42,639 nucleotides of DNA from assembly GCA_947471985.1 (NCBI GenBank), contig CANIZL010000055.1, positions 1-42,639 of the forward strand. The letters run 5' to 3'. This document shows positions 1 to 8,697 of this stretch, one piece after another. How positions within the stretch are numbered: position 1 is the first letter of the stretch; each line of letters opens with the position of its first letter. The notes beneath the pieces were generated by a model. It was not told the DNA's origin. It saw only the letters and a program-made list of their open reading frames with translations, and made no database searches. The position numbers and the translations under genes are program-made. This stretch comes from Verrucomicrobiota bacterium. GTDB lineage: Bacteria > Verrucomicrobiota > Verrucomicrobiia > Limisphaerales > UBA9464.

Positions 1-710
1 GACTCGCGAAAGCGCGCGCCCGAGGCCCGGGCTGCCGTCTCCGCGTGAACGTGCTCCAGTTTCTCCTGCTGAAGGCGGACATTGGCCGCCGTAAGTTCCG
101 CCGTGCGCGCCAGCACCCGGCGCTCCAGTTCGCGATTCAATTCCCGCAGCTTCCGCTCCGCCCGCGCCCGACTCAGCTTGCTCGCACAAATTGACGCCGC
201 GGCCGTCAGAATCATGAGATGGTCCGTCGTATAAAAACCTGCTTCGGGATGTTGGGCGTCGATGACTCCAATGACAATCCCATCGCTCACCAGGGGAACC
301 GCCAGCTCCGATAAGCGCACCGCCGCGCCCGCCTGATGCCGGGCGTCCTGCCGGGTATCGGTAATGAGCTCCGAACGACCACTCTGAGCCACTGCTCCGA
401 TGATTCCCTGGCCGATGCGCACCTCGATGGGCGATAGCACTGCACGCCGGGGATCACCCTGGAGCCCGCAGGACGCCTTTTGCACCAACATGCCCCGCGC
501 GTAGTCCGCCAGGTAAATCATCGTCTCCCCGACCCCCAGGGGCGCGAGGCAGCGATCACAGAGGTCCCAGAGAATATCCTCTTCCGAATGCAAACTGGAA
601 AGCGACGCCGCGATCTCGGTGAGGCTTTGGACTACCGTGTCCAGGCTCGGTCCCGGACGGGTGCCCGAGCGGCCGACGCTGTCCGAAGATGTACCACCGT
701 TTGTTTGCAT
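1..710 (-). CDS. GAF-domain signalling protein, N-terminal part (runs off left edge)
   Basis: The minus strand is open from an ATG at 708-710 to the window edge, giving 236 codons with no stop. Residues about 40-178 read as a GAF sensory domain: a helix starting SLHSEEDILWDLCDRCL, a strand GETMIYLADY, then IRIGQGIIGAV-like and PLVSDGIVIGVIDAQHP segments typical of GAF folds. Residues about 180-230 form a charged coiled-coil (RELNRELERRVLARTAEL), the linker usually found before PAS, histidine kinase or other output domains. The output domain lies outside the window, so histidine kinase, diguanylate cyclase and phosphatase are all possible. No signal peptide or membrane segment is visible, so it is probably cytoplasmic. 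The gene is the last seen on this strand, 145 bases downstream of the FG-GAP protein gene. Confidence 0.82.
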   Translation of the reverse strand, partial: MQTNGGTSSDSVGRSGTRPGPSLDTVVQSLTEIAASLSSLHSEEDILWDLCDRCLAPLGVGETMIYLADYARGMLVQKASCGLQGDPRRAVLSPIEVRIGQGIIGAVAQSGRSELITDTRQDARHQAGAAVRLSELAVPLVSDGIVIGVIDAQHPEAGFYTTDHLMILTAAASICASKLSRARAERKLRELNRELERRVLARTAELTAANVRLQQEKLEHVHAETAARASGARFRE

Positions 711-855
711 TGATTGCCGACCCGCCTCCCCAACCAATGGAAAATGGTCGCCCATTTCTGGAGCCACAGGTTCAACCCCCCACCTTGTCCACGTGCCCGA
801 TCCTGTCAAGCGGGGCGCCCCTGACACGCCATGCGCCGCCCCCGGCGCCGAGGGC

Positions 856-3228
856 CTATTCCTGCGGATACAGGAGCAGTCGATCGTGAACGAGAATCAC
901 GAGATCCGGTTTGCCGTCGCCGGTTAGATCGGCCACCAACGCCTCCCGGGGTTCCGCCACTTCGGTGCCCCGGCGCTGACGGAACGTGCGCTCTTCAAAG
1001 ACCTGCCAGCGATTCGCCGGCACGAGTTTGTGGGGCGGTTCGAACATCACCAGATCCACGTACGCCTTGCCTGTTTCCAGAAAAACGAGGTCCTTCCGCT
1101 TGTCGCCGTTCAAATCACCGCTGACCACGTCATGTAGGAAGCCATCTTTCACCGGGGTTTCGTAGCCATCCAACTCCGTCAGTTCCCAAACATCCCCCGC
1201 GAAGCGTTTCCAAGCCACGCCGTTTTGGCCGAGCAACGCAACGGCATTCGGCCGGCCGGTAGCGGTGCCTCCCGTGCCGAATTCGACCGGTACCAGCGTC
1301 GTAAAATCACTCACCGGCAGCGTGACGCTGCGACCGGCTTTCCAGACGCCGTTGGTATCCCGGGTGCAAACCGTCAGCGCCTTGCGATCGCCATCCAGGA
1401 GAAACAACGCGGGGGTCTTGGAATCCGCCAGGGGCAACGTTGTGGCTGCGACGATCCGACTGCTGCTCGCCGCTCCGTTGATCTGATCCTTCACTTCAAA
1501 CACGGCCTTGTCTTTTTCGGACTGGGGATCGGGTTTGAGAACCACCGCCCGCAGGAAATTCTTCTGCGCCAGCAGCAATTCCGGCTTGCCGTCGCCATCC
1601 ACGTCCGCAATCGCCGACCACGGCGCATCCGTGGCGCCGCCGGGCGGATTCACGTCCAATTCCTCGAACTGCCGACCGTCCACGGGTGCCGCCAGCTGTC
1701 GGAGCACTTTGATCTTTTCGTAGGGAGTGAGGATGACCAAATCCATCCGCCCATCCTGATCCGCATCATGGAAACTCACCGAGGACGGAATCCCCTTGAA
1801 CGCTTCCCCGAGTGCCTGCACCACCGACTTACCGTCGGCGGAAACCAGGGCCAGTTCGCGCACCGACGCGTTCTCCACTTTTTTGTCCACCGCGTTCGTG
1901 CGCTTCTCCTCCCGTTCGGTGATGGCGGCCACCACGATCGCGCCGTTCAACGGTCCCACGACCATGGCCAGCGGTCGACCGGGCAGCGCGAGCGGCTTGG
2001 GAAATCCCAGGCGACCGCCGGCTTCCACCGAGGCCACGCCAATCTGCTTTTCATCACCGCTCAGGAGGAAAACTTCGGGCGAGCCATCTTTATTCCAATC
2101 CGCGACCGCCAGATCCACCACGCCGCCCAGCGTGGGAAACGTCCGCGCCGCCTGCAATCCGCCGTCCGGGCCCTGGACGTGCACGGTGATCTGACCGGCA
2201 TCCGGATCGGTCACCAGAAGATCGGCCAAGCCATCCTGGGTGACGTCCGCCCAGACCACGCCACGCCGGGCCTTGTCCGTGCGGGGCAAGGGCTGCACGT
2301 AGAATTGTCCGTCCAGCAACGGTCCCGTCCACGCGGTACCCGCCCGGCGGGTGAAATTGGACACGGCCGCCCGGCCGGATTTCGCCGCAATGGTGATGAT
2401 CTCCGTGCGGGAATCGCCGTCCAAATCGTCGGCCCAGTAGGATCGCACCGGCGAAAACGGCAGATGAATTTCGGGGCCCAGCCGGCCATTCGCCGCCTGC
2501 AAGCGGAAGCGGAAGGGATTCGCGTTGTCCCAGTTCACCAGGAGCAGGTCCTGTCGCCCATCTCCGTCCAGATCCAGAATCTGGAGCGCCTTCACGACGC
2601 CGGTGTAGGGCAGTTTCTCCGGTTCGCCGAGGGTGCCGTCCGTGCCCTGCAGGAGGACGTAAATGTGCTTTTCCGCGAGCAATAGGACGTCCGTGCGCTG
2701 GTCGCCGTTGATGTCCCCGGTGATCAGCGCGTTGGCATCCAGCAGGCCGTCGCTGAGGTCGTATCGCTTGGGTTGCGACCAGCCATTTGTTCCCTGGTTG
2801 AACTGAATCACCAGTTCCTTCGGCTCCCCAAAGTAGATCAGGTCCGGTCGGTGATCGCCGTTCACATCGTCCACACACAGCGAGGAGATCCGCTTTTCCG
2901 AAGACACACTGTCGATGCGGAACCGCGAGTCGGGCGGCAGTTCGTTGACGTCCTTGCGGCCAATCTTCGCCGGTGTCGTGGGGGCATTGGTCTTGCCGGT
3001 GCGATTGTACAGCAGGCTGATCTTGGATCGGAGGTTGTTAACCACGATCAGGTCATTCAAACCATCGCCGTCGAGGTCGGCGCTCTTCAGGAAGGTCAGC
3101 GCGTAATCGACGGGAAAGATCTCCGGGCCCGAAAAGCCGAAGCTGGCGATGGGATCCGTCGCCGCGGGGCTACGCAGGCTCAAACCAAGAAACGCCGCCG
3201 TCAGGGCCAGCCAAACAGTACGCAACAT
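856..3228 (-). CDS. Secreted FG-GAP/VCBS repeat protein
   Basis: A 790-residue protein that starts with a signal peptide (MLRTVWLALTAAFLGLSLRS, cleavage probably near SPAATD). The rest is a chain of FG-GAP/VCBS-type blades, each with a calcium-binding loop. Loops I can read include DLDGDGLND, DVNGDHRPD, DINGDQRTD, DLDGDGRQD, DLDGDSRTE, DWNKDGSPE, DADQDGRMD, DVDGDGKPE, DLNGDKRKD and DLTGDGKPD, about eleven copies in all. Such repeats fold into an integrin-like beta-propeller, and the protein should be exported. There is no enzymatic domain, so a binding or surface role is inferred. ATG start at 3226-3228. It is divergent from the cyclophilin gene across 172 bases. Proteins of this kind are abundant in Verrucomicrobiota and Planctomycetota and mostly uncharacterised. 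Confidence 0.9.
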   Translation of the reverse strand: MLRTVWLALTAAFLGLSLRSPAATDPIASFGFSGPEIFPVDYALTFLKSADLDGDGLNDLIVVNNLRSKISLLYNRTGKTNAPTTPAKIGRKDVNELPPDSRFRIDSVSSEKRISSLCVDDVNGDHRPDLIYFGEPKELVIQFNQGTNGWSQPKRYDLSDGLLDANALITGDINGDQRTDVLLLAEKHIYVLLQGTDGTLGEPEKLPYTGVVKALQILDLDGDGRQDLLLVNWDNANPFRFRLQAANGRLGPEIHLPFSPVRSYWADDLDGDSRTEIITIAAKSGRAAVSNFTRRAGTAWTGPLLDGQFYVQPLPRTDKARRGVVWADVTQDGLADLLVTDPDAGQITVHVQGPDGGLQAARTFPTLGGVVDLAVADWNKDGSPEVFLLSGDEKQIGVASVEAGGRLGFPKPLALPGRPLAMVVGPLNGAIVVAAITEREEKRTNAVDKKVENASVRELALVSADGKSVVQALGEAFKGIPSSVSFHDADQDGRMDLVILTPYEKIKVLRQLAAPVDGRQFEELDVNPPGGATDAPWSAIADVDGDGKPELLLAQKNFLRAVVLKPDPQSEKDKAVFEVKDQINGAASSSRIVAATTLPLADSKTPALFLLDGDRKALTVCTRDTNGVWKAGRSVTLPVSDFTTLVPVEFGTGGTATGRPNAVALLGQNGVAWKRFAGDVWELTELDGYETPVKDGFLHDVVSGDLNGDKRKDLVFLETGKAYVDLVMFEPPHKLVPANRWQVFEERTFRQRRGTEVAEPREALVADLTGDGKPDLVILVHDRLLLYPQE

Positions 3229-3400
3229 TGACGGAGTGTGCGTGGCGGTATCCGTCAGGACAAGGCGGGGTTGCCCTCCCGGTTGGTCCTCAATTCACCG
3301 ATCCGGCCCGGCGATCGCCCGCGTTTCCGCCGTCGCCCGGCCGTCGCCCGACAGAAACGTCCGTGACAGTGGCCCCAAAACCGTCTAATTCCCCGCGAAC

Positions 3401-4045
3401 ATGAAACGAATTGCCTTCGCTCTACTCGCCTCGCTGGCGGTGTCGGCGTTTGCTTTCGCCCGGGCGGCGGAAGAGAAACCTGCAGCCGCCACCAGTGCAC
3501 CCAAAGCTGATTCCAAAAAAGATACCGTGAACTCCAATACCGAAGTAGCTGTCATCAAAACTCCCCAGGGGGAAATGGTGGTCGAATTCTGGTCCGATGT
3601 GGCCCCGAAAACCGTCGAAAACTTCAAGAAACTCGCCAAGGACGGGTTCTACGACGGCACGGCGTTCCACCGCGTGATCAAGGGCTTTATGATCCAGGGC
3701 GGCGATCCGCTGACCAAGGATGCCAGCATGGAAAGCCGCTGGGGCACCGGCGATCCGGGCTACAAGATCAAGGCCGAATTCAATAGCCGGAAGCATGAAA
3801 AAGGCGTGCTCTCCATGGCCCGTTCGCAGAGCCCCGACAGCGCCGGCAGCCAGTTCTTCATCTGCCACGGCGACGCGTCGTTCCTCGACAACAAGTACAC
3901 GGCGTTCGGCAAATTGATCAAGGGCGAGGACGTCCTCGACAAGATCGCCAACTGCGAGAAGCGCGCTGGCGGCGAAGGCTCCAAGCCGGTCCAACGCCAG
4001 GGCGTGGACAGCGTGAAGATCGTCGAACGCGCCACGATCAAGTAA
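3401..4045 (+). CDS. Secreted cyclophilin-type peptidyl-prolyl cis-trans isomerase
   Basis: A 214-residue protein that should speed cis-trans isomerisation of Xaa-Pro bonds in exported proteins. The N-terminus is a signal peptide (MKRIAFALLASLAVSAFAFA), followed by a low-complexity Ala/Lys linker to about residue 47. The cyclophilin domain covers residues 48-212. It carries the family motif FHRVIKGFMIQGGD at 89-102, with the catalytic Arg at 91, and SAGSQFFICHG at 148-157. Length and motifs fit small bacterial cyclophilins of the PpiA type, here directed to the periplasm. The ATG is preceded by a pyrimidine-rich leader with no Shine-Dalgarno. A strong terminator follows at 4088-4117, so the gene looks monocistronic. 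Confidence 0.95.
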   Translation: MKRIAFALLASLAVSAFAFARAAEEKPAAATSAPKADSKKDTVNSNTEVAVIKTPQGEMVVEFWSDVAPKTVENFKKLAKDGFYDGTAFHRVIKGFMIQGGDPLTKDASMESRWGTGDPGYKIKAEFNSRKHEKGVLSMARSQSPDSAGSQFFICHGDASFLDNKYTAFGKLIKGEDVLDKIANCEKRAGGEGSKPVQRQGVDSVKIVERATIK

Positions 4046-4087
4046 CCGGAGCCGACCGGAATTCACCGGTCACCCCGGACTCTTTCA

Positions 4088-4117
4088 CCCCGACCGCTCA
4101 CCGCGGTCGGGGTTTTT
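4088..4117 (+). terminator. Intrinsic terminator of the cyclophilin gene
   Basis: A perfect 10-base-pair stem (CCCCGACCGC at 4088-4097 with GCGGTCGGGG at 4103-4112), a 5-base loop and a run of five T at 4113-4117. It lies 43 bases after the cyclophilin stop codon, in the right orientation. Confidence 0.9.
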
Positions 4118-4290
4118 AGTTCGTACGCCCGCCAAGTTGGATCTTCCCCGGGCCGATGAATCGGAGCCTGGCCCGCCGACTAAAAAGTCAGCGGTACGGG
4201 TTTCGCCGGTCTTTCCGCCGCACGGCGGCGGGCTTCGTCCTTCGAGATTCCAGCGTGCGAGTCGCCGGGCCGTCGCTAAACTCGGGGCCG

Positions 4291-5748
4291 ATGAAACGCT
4301 ATTCGAATTACGTCGGGGGCCAGTGGGTGGCCGCCCAGTCCGGGAAGACGTTCACCACCCAGAACCCGGCGGACGTCCGGGAGGTCGTCGGAGAGTATGC
4401 CCTGGGCTCCGCGGCGGATTTCGCCGCCGCCACCCACGCCGCCCAGGAAGCCCTCCCCAAATGGGCCGCCACCACCGCGATCACCCGGGGTCGTTTCCTC
4501 AGCAAGGCCGGCCAAATCCTTGAGGCCCGCAAAACGGAACTGGCGGAATTGCTCACCCGGGAAGAAGGCAAAACGCTGGCCGAAGCCACCGGCGAGGTGC
4601 AGCGCGCGGCCGACATTTTCCGCTTCTACGGCGGTTTGAGCTACACGGTCGGCGGTCAGGCGATCCCCCACGAAATGCCGGGCAACCTGATCGTCACCCG
4701 CCGGGAACCGCTGGGCGTTGTCGGTTTGATCACACCCTGGAATTTTCCCATCGCCATCCCGGCCTGGAAAATGGTCCCTGCCCTGCTCTGCGGGAATACC
4801 GTGGTCCTCAAACCCGCGTCGCTCGCTCCCTCCATGGCGTTGGAACTTGCCCGGGCCCTGCACGAAGCCGGATTGCCGCCCGGAGTTTTGAACGTCGTCA
4901 CCGGCGAAGGCCGGGCATTCGGCCACGAGATCGCGACCAATCGGGCCTATCAGGCCCTGAGCTTCACCGGCTCCAAAGCAGTGGGGCATGGACTCTACCA
5001 AGCCGTTGCGCCGCGGCAGCTTCGCACCCAACTCGAAATGGGTTCGAAGAATCCCACGCTCGTACTCGCCGATGCCGATCTGGATCTGGCCGCCCGCTTG
5101 GTGGCCATCGCCGGCTTCGGGCTGACCGGTCAGGCCTGCACCGCTACCAGCCGGGTGATCGTCGAACGTCCCGTGCTCGCGGCGTTCACGGAAAAGCTCA
5201 TTGCGCTCGCCAAAACGTGGAAGGTCGGGCCCGGTCTCACTCCGGGTATGCAAATGGGACCCGCCGTGAACGCGGAAGAACTGCAGGGCAATCTGGATGC
5301 CATCACCCAAGCCTGTTCCGAAGGCGCCGAACTCGCCTGGGGCGGTGCCCGCCTCACCGAGGGCGAGTTCGCGCACGGTTACTTCATGCAACCAGCCGTG
5401 CTGACCGGCGTTCGTCCCGCCATGAAAATCGCGCAGGAAGAAGTCTTCGGACCGGTCGTCGGCATCCTCGCCGTGAACTCCTTCGACGAGGCGATCGCCG
5501 TGGCCAACGACACCCAATACGGACTCAGCGCGAGCCTGGTCACCCGCGATTACAAGAAGGCCATGCTCTACGCCGAACGCATTGAAAGCGGCGTGGTGAA
5601 GGTCAATCAGATCAGCACCGGCCTCCAACTCCAGGCCCCGTTCGGCGGCGTGAAGCAGAGTTCGACCGACAGCTTCCGCGAACAGGGAACCGCCGCGCTG
5701 GACTTCTACACGCGGAGCAAGACGATCTACCTGGATTATTCCGCCTGA
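4291..5748 (+). CDS. Aldehyde dehydrogenase, alpha-ketoglutaric semialdehyde dehydrogenase type
   Basis: A 485-residue NAD(P)-dependent aldehyde dehydrogenase. Family landmarks are in place: TPWNFP with Asn151, KPAS with Lys174 for cofactor binding, FTGSKAVG near 225-232, the general base Glu249 in QLEMGSKNP, and the catalytic Cys283 in GQACTATSRV. The N-terminal YSNYVGGQWV and the C-terminal PFGGVKQSSTDSFREQG resemble 2,5-dioxopentanoate (alpha-ketoglutaric semialdehyde) dehydrogenases of sugar-acid catabolism more than succinate semialdehyde enzymes. That substrate is an inference. The frame is open upstream to 4156, but the ATG at 4291 gives the normal family N-terminus. No other sugar-acid catabolism gene is adjacent; uvrB follows 48 bases downstream and is probably unrelated. 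Confidence 0.9.
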   Translation: MKRYSNYVGGQWVAAQSGKTFTTQNPADVREVVGEYALGSAADFAAATHAAQEALPKWAATTAITRGRFLSKAGQILEARKTELAELLTREEGKTLAEATGEVQRAADIFRFYGGLSYTVGGQAIPHEMPGNLIVTRREPLGVVGLITPWNFPIAIPAWKMVPALLCGNTVVLKPASLAPSMALELARALHEAGLPPGVLNVVTGEGRAFGHEIATNRAYQALSFTGSKAVGHGLYQAVAPRQLRTQLEMGSKNPTLVLADADLDLAARLVAIAGFGLTGQACTATSRVIVERPVLAAFTEKLIALAKTWKVGPGLTPGMQMGPAVNAEELQGNLDAITQACSEGAELAWGGARLTEGEFAHGYFMQPAVLTGVRPAMKIAQEEVFGPVVGILAVNSFDEAIAVANDTQYGLSASLVTRDYKKAMLYAERIESGVVKVNQISTGLQLQAPFGGVKQSSTDSFREQGTAALDFYTRSKTIYLDYSA

Positions 5749-5796
5749 TCGACGGCGCCCCCTCCCGTCACCCCCGCCGCCTGCTTCCTCGATCCT

Positions 5797-7857
5797 GTGT
5801 CTTCCAGCTTCAAGCTGACCTCCAGCTACACGCCCGCGGGCGATCAGCCCACGGCCATTGCGAAGCTGACGCAGGGCGTGCTGTCCGGTCTCAAGCACCA
5901 GGTGCTGCTTGGGGTGACGGGTTCCGGCAAGACCTTCACCATCGCGAACGTCATCGCCAACACCGGGCGACCGACGCTCGTGCTGTCGCATAACAAAACG
6001 CTCGCGGCCCAGCTGTACTCCGAATTCAAGGCGTTCTTTCCGGAGAACGCCGTCGAATACTTCGTCAGCTACTTCGATTTCTATCAGCCCGAGGCGTACA
6101 TCCCCCGCACCGATACCTTCATCGAGAAGGATTCTTCGATTAACGAGGAAATCGAGCGGCTGCGTCTGTCCACGATGAATTCCCTGCTCTCCCGCCGGGA
6201 TGTCATCGTGGTGGCCAGCGTGTCCTGCATCTACGGCATTGGCGATCGCAACGACTATGAAAGCATGGTCATCCCGCTGCGCCTGGGGCAGTCCATATCG
6301 CGTCAACAACTGCTAGAGCGCCTCATCGCCCTGCAATATGTCCGCAATGATTTCGATCTGACGCGCGGCAAGTTCCGGGTCCGCGGCGACACCATCGAAC
6401 TGCATCCGGCCTATGCGGAAGACGGCTTGCGCATCGAGTTTTTCGGCGAGGAGATCGAACGCTTCACCCGGTTTGATCCGTTGACCGGCGAATCCTTCGA
6501 GGTGCTCAGCGCGGTGAATATTTTTCCGAGCAAGCAATTCGCGACGCCGCAGGAAAAGATCAACGCAGCGCAACTCACCATCCGGGCGGAACTGACGGAT
6601 CGCATCGCGGAATTCGAGAAGCAGGGCAAGCTGCTGGAAGCCCAGCGCATCAAGATGCGGACGGAGTTCGACCTGGAACAACTCCAGGAATTGGGCTTCT
6701 GCTCGGGCATCGAGAATTACTCCCGCCACATCAGCGCCCGCCCGCCGGGTTCCCGTCCGGGCACATTATTGGATTTCTTTCCCGAGGATTACCTGCTCGT
6801 GGTCGATGAATCCCACGCCACGCTGCCGCAGGTCGGCGGCATGTACGCGGGCGACATGGCCCGCAAGGGAGTTCTGGTGGAACATGGTTTTCGACTCCCT
6901 AGTGCGCTGGATAATCGGCCACTGAACTTCGAAGAGTTCCAAACCCTGCATCGCCAGGGCCTCTACATCAGCGCCACTCCCGGGCCGACCGAACTGGCCT
7001 GGGCGGGACCCAAGAACATCGCCGAGCAGATCGTCCGGCCAACGGGGCTTATCGATCCCGAGATCGAACTCAAACCACTGAAGGGCCAGGTCGACGACCT
7101 GATCGAAGAGGCCCGCAAGCGCGTGGAACTCAAGGAGCGGGTCCTCGTCACCACTCTGACCAAACGCACGGCGGAGGAGCTGACCGATTACCTGCGCGAC
7201 ATCGGCATCAACGTGCGGTACCTGCACAGCGAGATCGACGCCATCGAGCGCGTGGAAATCCTCCGGGCCCTGCGTCGCGGTGACTGCGACGTCCTCATCG
7301 GCATCAACCTGCTGCGCGAAGGCCTCGATCTCCCGGAGGTTTCGCTGGTGGCCATATTGGATGCCGACAAGGAGGGCTACCTCCGCAGCGCCACCAGTTT
7401 GATTCAATCGGCCGGCCGGGCCGCGCGGCACTTGAACGGCAAGGTGATCCTGTACTGCGACGTGAAGACGCAGAGCATTCAGAAGTTTCTCGCCGTCTCG
7501 GAGTACCGTCGACAGAAGCAGATTGCCTACAATCTGGCCCACAACATCACCCCGCGCAGTGTGAGCCGCGGACTCGACGAAGGCCTGAGCAGTGTTGGCT
7601 CCGGCCGGCAGGTCGCGGCGAATCTCCTGCACGAATCAGTCGGTCAATTTGACATCACGGAAACGATCCGGGAATTGGAGCAGGAGATGCTGACCGCCTC
7701 GAACAACCTGGAATTCGAGAAAGCCGCGGTGTTGCGGGATCAGGTGAAGGAATTGAAATCCCGCCTCAACGGAGCGGAGCTAAAGTCTCCGGGTTCGACC
7801 GCCAAGGCGCGAGAAGCCAGCCGGGGCGGCCGCAAAGGAGGCGGACGAAAACGGTGA
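5797..7857 (+). CDS. uvrB: Excinuclease ABC subunit B
   Basis: A 686-residue UvrB, the damage-verifying helicase-like subunit of UvrABC nucleotide excision repair. The Walker A motif GVTGSGKT lies at 39-46. The tyrosine-rich beta-hairpin that probes DNA (YFDFYQPEAYIPRTDTF) is at 92-108, and the DESH box is at 337-340. Helicase motifs in the second RecA domain include TTLTKRTAEELTDYL and QSAGRAARHLNGKV. The C-terminal UVR domain that contacts UvrC is visible around 625-662 (NNLEFEKAAVLRDQVKEL). It ends in a Lys/Arg/Gly-rich tail. The start is GTG at 5797, just before the family N-terminus, with no Shine-Dalgarno. uvrA and uvrC are not in this window. Confidence 0.98.
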   Translation: MSSSFKLTSSYTPAGDQPTAIAKLTQGVLSGLKHQVLLGVTGSGKTFTIANVIANTGRPTLVLSHNKTLAAQLYSEFKAFFPENAVEYFVSYFDFYQPEAYIPRTDTFIEKDSSINEEIERLRLSTMNSLLSRRDVIVVASVSCIYGIGDRNDYESMVIPLRLGQSISRQQLLERLIALQYVRNDFDLTRGKFRVRGDTIELHPAYAEDGLRIEFFGEEIERFTRFDPLTGESFEVLSAVNIFPSKQFATPQEKINAAQLTIRAELTDRIAEFEKQGKLLEAQRIKMRTEFDLEQLQELGFCSGIENYSRHISARPPGSRPGTLLDFFPEDYLLVVDESHATLPQVGGMYAGDMARKGVLVEHGFRLPSALDNRPLNFEEFQTLHRQGLYISATPGPTELAWAGPKNIAEQIVRPTGLIDPEIELKPLKGQVDDLIEEARKRVELKERVLVTTLTKRTAEELTDYLRDIGINVRYLHSEIDAIERVEILRALRRGDCDVLIGINLLREGLDLPEVSLVAILDADKEGYLRSATSLIQSAGRAARHLNGKVILYCDVKTQSIQKFLAVSEYRRQKQIAYNLAHNITPRSVSRGLDEGLSSVGSGRQVAANLLHESVGQFDITETIRELEQEMLTASNNLEFEKAAVLRDQVKELKSRLNGAELKSPGSTAKAREASRGGRKGGGRKR

Positions 7858-7939
7858 CGTTGGCCGGCTGTGAGAGAGGCCGCGACTCGCCGGAACTTTC
7901 CTGCAGGGCCCTGCGGCCACGGCACCATGGACTTGAGAT

Positions 7940-8281
7940 TCAAAGAGGCGGCGCGACGGCGCCCGCACCCTCTTCGCACGACGCCGGATAAATGAGGATT
8001 CCGACCCGGTGGATATGGTCCAGCATCGGCCGATGTTGGATGGACTCCAATGGCTGGACATCAAAGCGGTACGGCAGTGGAAGTTCGTCCAATTCGGCCG
8101 CGATCGCTTCCGTGCTCAGGGGGTCAGTGTCGCCCGTCACCACCAGATCCACGTCGGAGCGCGCACTGTGAGTACCCTTGGCCCGGGAACCAAAGAGCGT
8201 CGCAGTCTTCACTTCGGGATGACGCCGAAAGACTGAACACACCAGATCCAACTCCGCCGGATCGAGGGGTGCCGCCTTCAT
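7940..8281 (-). CDS. mntA: MNT-type nucleotidyltransferase, MntA-like antitoxin
   Basis: A 113-residue minimal nucleotidyltransferase. The catalytic signature GSX10DXD is intact: Gly31-Ser32, then Asp43 and Asp45 (GSRAKGTHSARSDVDLVV). In the studied HepT/MntA systems this protein adds AMP to a tyrosine of the HEPN toxin and so neutralises it. Its ATG lies within an ATGA overlap (8278-8281) with the stop of the HEPN gene upstream, so the two are translationally coupled. The frame stays open up to 8554, but that extension is antisense-frame noise inside the HEPN gene. It is convergent with uvrB. The last ~15 residues are Gly/Ala-rich and not part of the fold. Confidence 0.87.
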   Translation of the reverse strand: MKAAPLDPAELDLVCSVFRRHPEVKTATLFGSRAKGTHSARSDVDLVVTGDTDPLSTEAIAAELDELPLPYRFDVQPLESIQHRPMLDHIHRVGILIYPASCEEGAGAVAPPL

Positions 8282-8697
8282 TTTAGGGCCTCCCGTTGCA
8301 TGAATTCGTGAAGTTGAGCGAAAGCAGCAAGGTAGCGGACGTGAATCGCTTCGACGGCCAGCTCGAAACTGGCCCGATTGTAGGTATGGGAAAGGAGGTT
8401 TCGATGGTCGAGCATGTCGATCCACGTTTGACCATCGGCCAGAATCTTGGCCGCAAACGCGTCCTTTAGTACCTGCCGTGGGGTCACTGTCGCCAACACG
8501 AAACCGCCTTCTTCCAAATAGTCCTTCACCGTCTTCCAAGCGAGCTCGAAGCAATACTCGAAGCGCTGGATCACACCTTCCTTCTCCAATGGATTCAGGA
8601 CGGAGGGACCGTTCTCCAGCGCTTCCCGCAACAGAACAAATGCGCGGTCGAAATTTTGGAAACGCTGTTTCCAGCGGACGTCAACGTTAGGAGTCAT
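8278..8697 (-). CDS. hepT: HI0074-family HEPN protein, HepT-like toxin
   Basis: A 139-residue all-helical protein of the HI0074 (nucleotidyltransferase substrate-binding) family. It shows the family core RFEYCFELAWKTVKDYL (45-61) and the HEPN RNase motif RX4HXY as RNLLSHTY at 99-106 (Arg99, His104, Tyr106). In HEPN/MNT systems this motif forms the RNA-cleaving site of the HEPN dimer, and its tyrosine is the target of the partner nucleotidyltransferase. The motif is complete, so the toxin could be active. It is the first gene of a two-gene operon with the MNT gene (4-base overlap). The pair sits at the left end of an accessory block between uvrB and ssrA. ATG start at 8695-8697. Confidence 0.88.
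   Translation of the reverse strand: MTPNVDVRWKQRFQNFDRAFVLLREALENGPSVLNPLEKEGVIQRFEYCFELAWKTVKDYLEEGGFVLATVTPRQVLKDAFAAKILADGQTWIDMLDHRNLLSHTYNRASFELAVEAIHVRYLAAFAQLHEFMQREALK

Noticed and set aside
1225-2685. Plus-strand frame of 486 codons opposite the FG-GAP protein gene
   Set aside because: It is antisense to repeated calcium loops, and the periodicity comes from those repeats.
4276-6309. Long minus-strand open frame (677 codons) opposite the aldehyde dehydrogenase and uvrB
   Set aside because: It is a shadow of high-GC coding sequence: the plus-strand frames have clear families and motifs, and the opposite frame is Gly/Arg/His-rich with no domain.
7903-7914. GCAGGGCCCTGC palindrome after uvrB
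   Set aside because: Short perfect palindrome with no T-run and no loop; too short to call a terminator.
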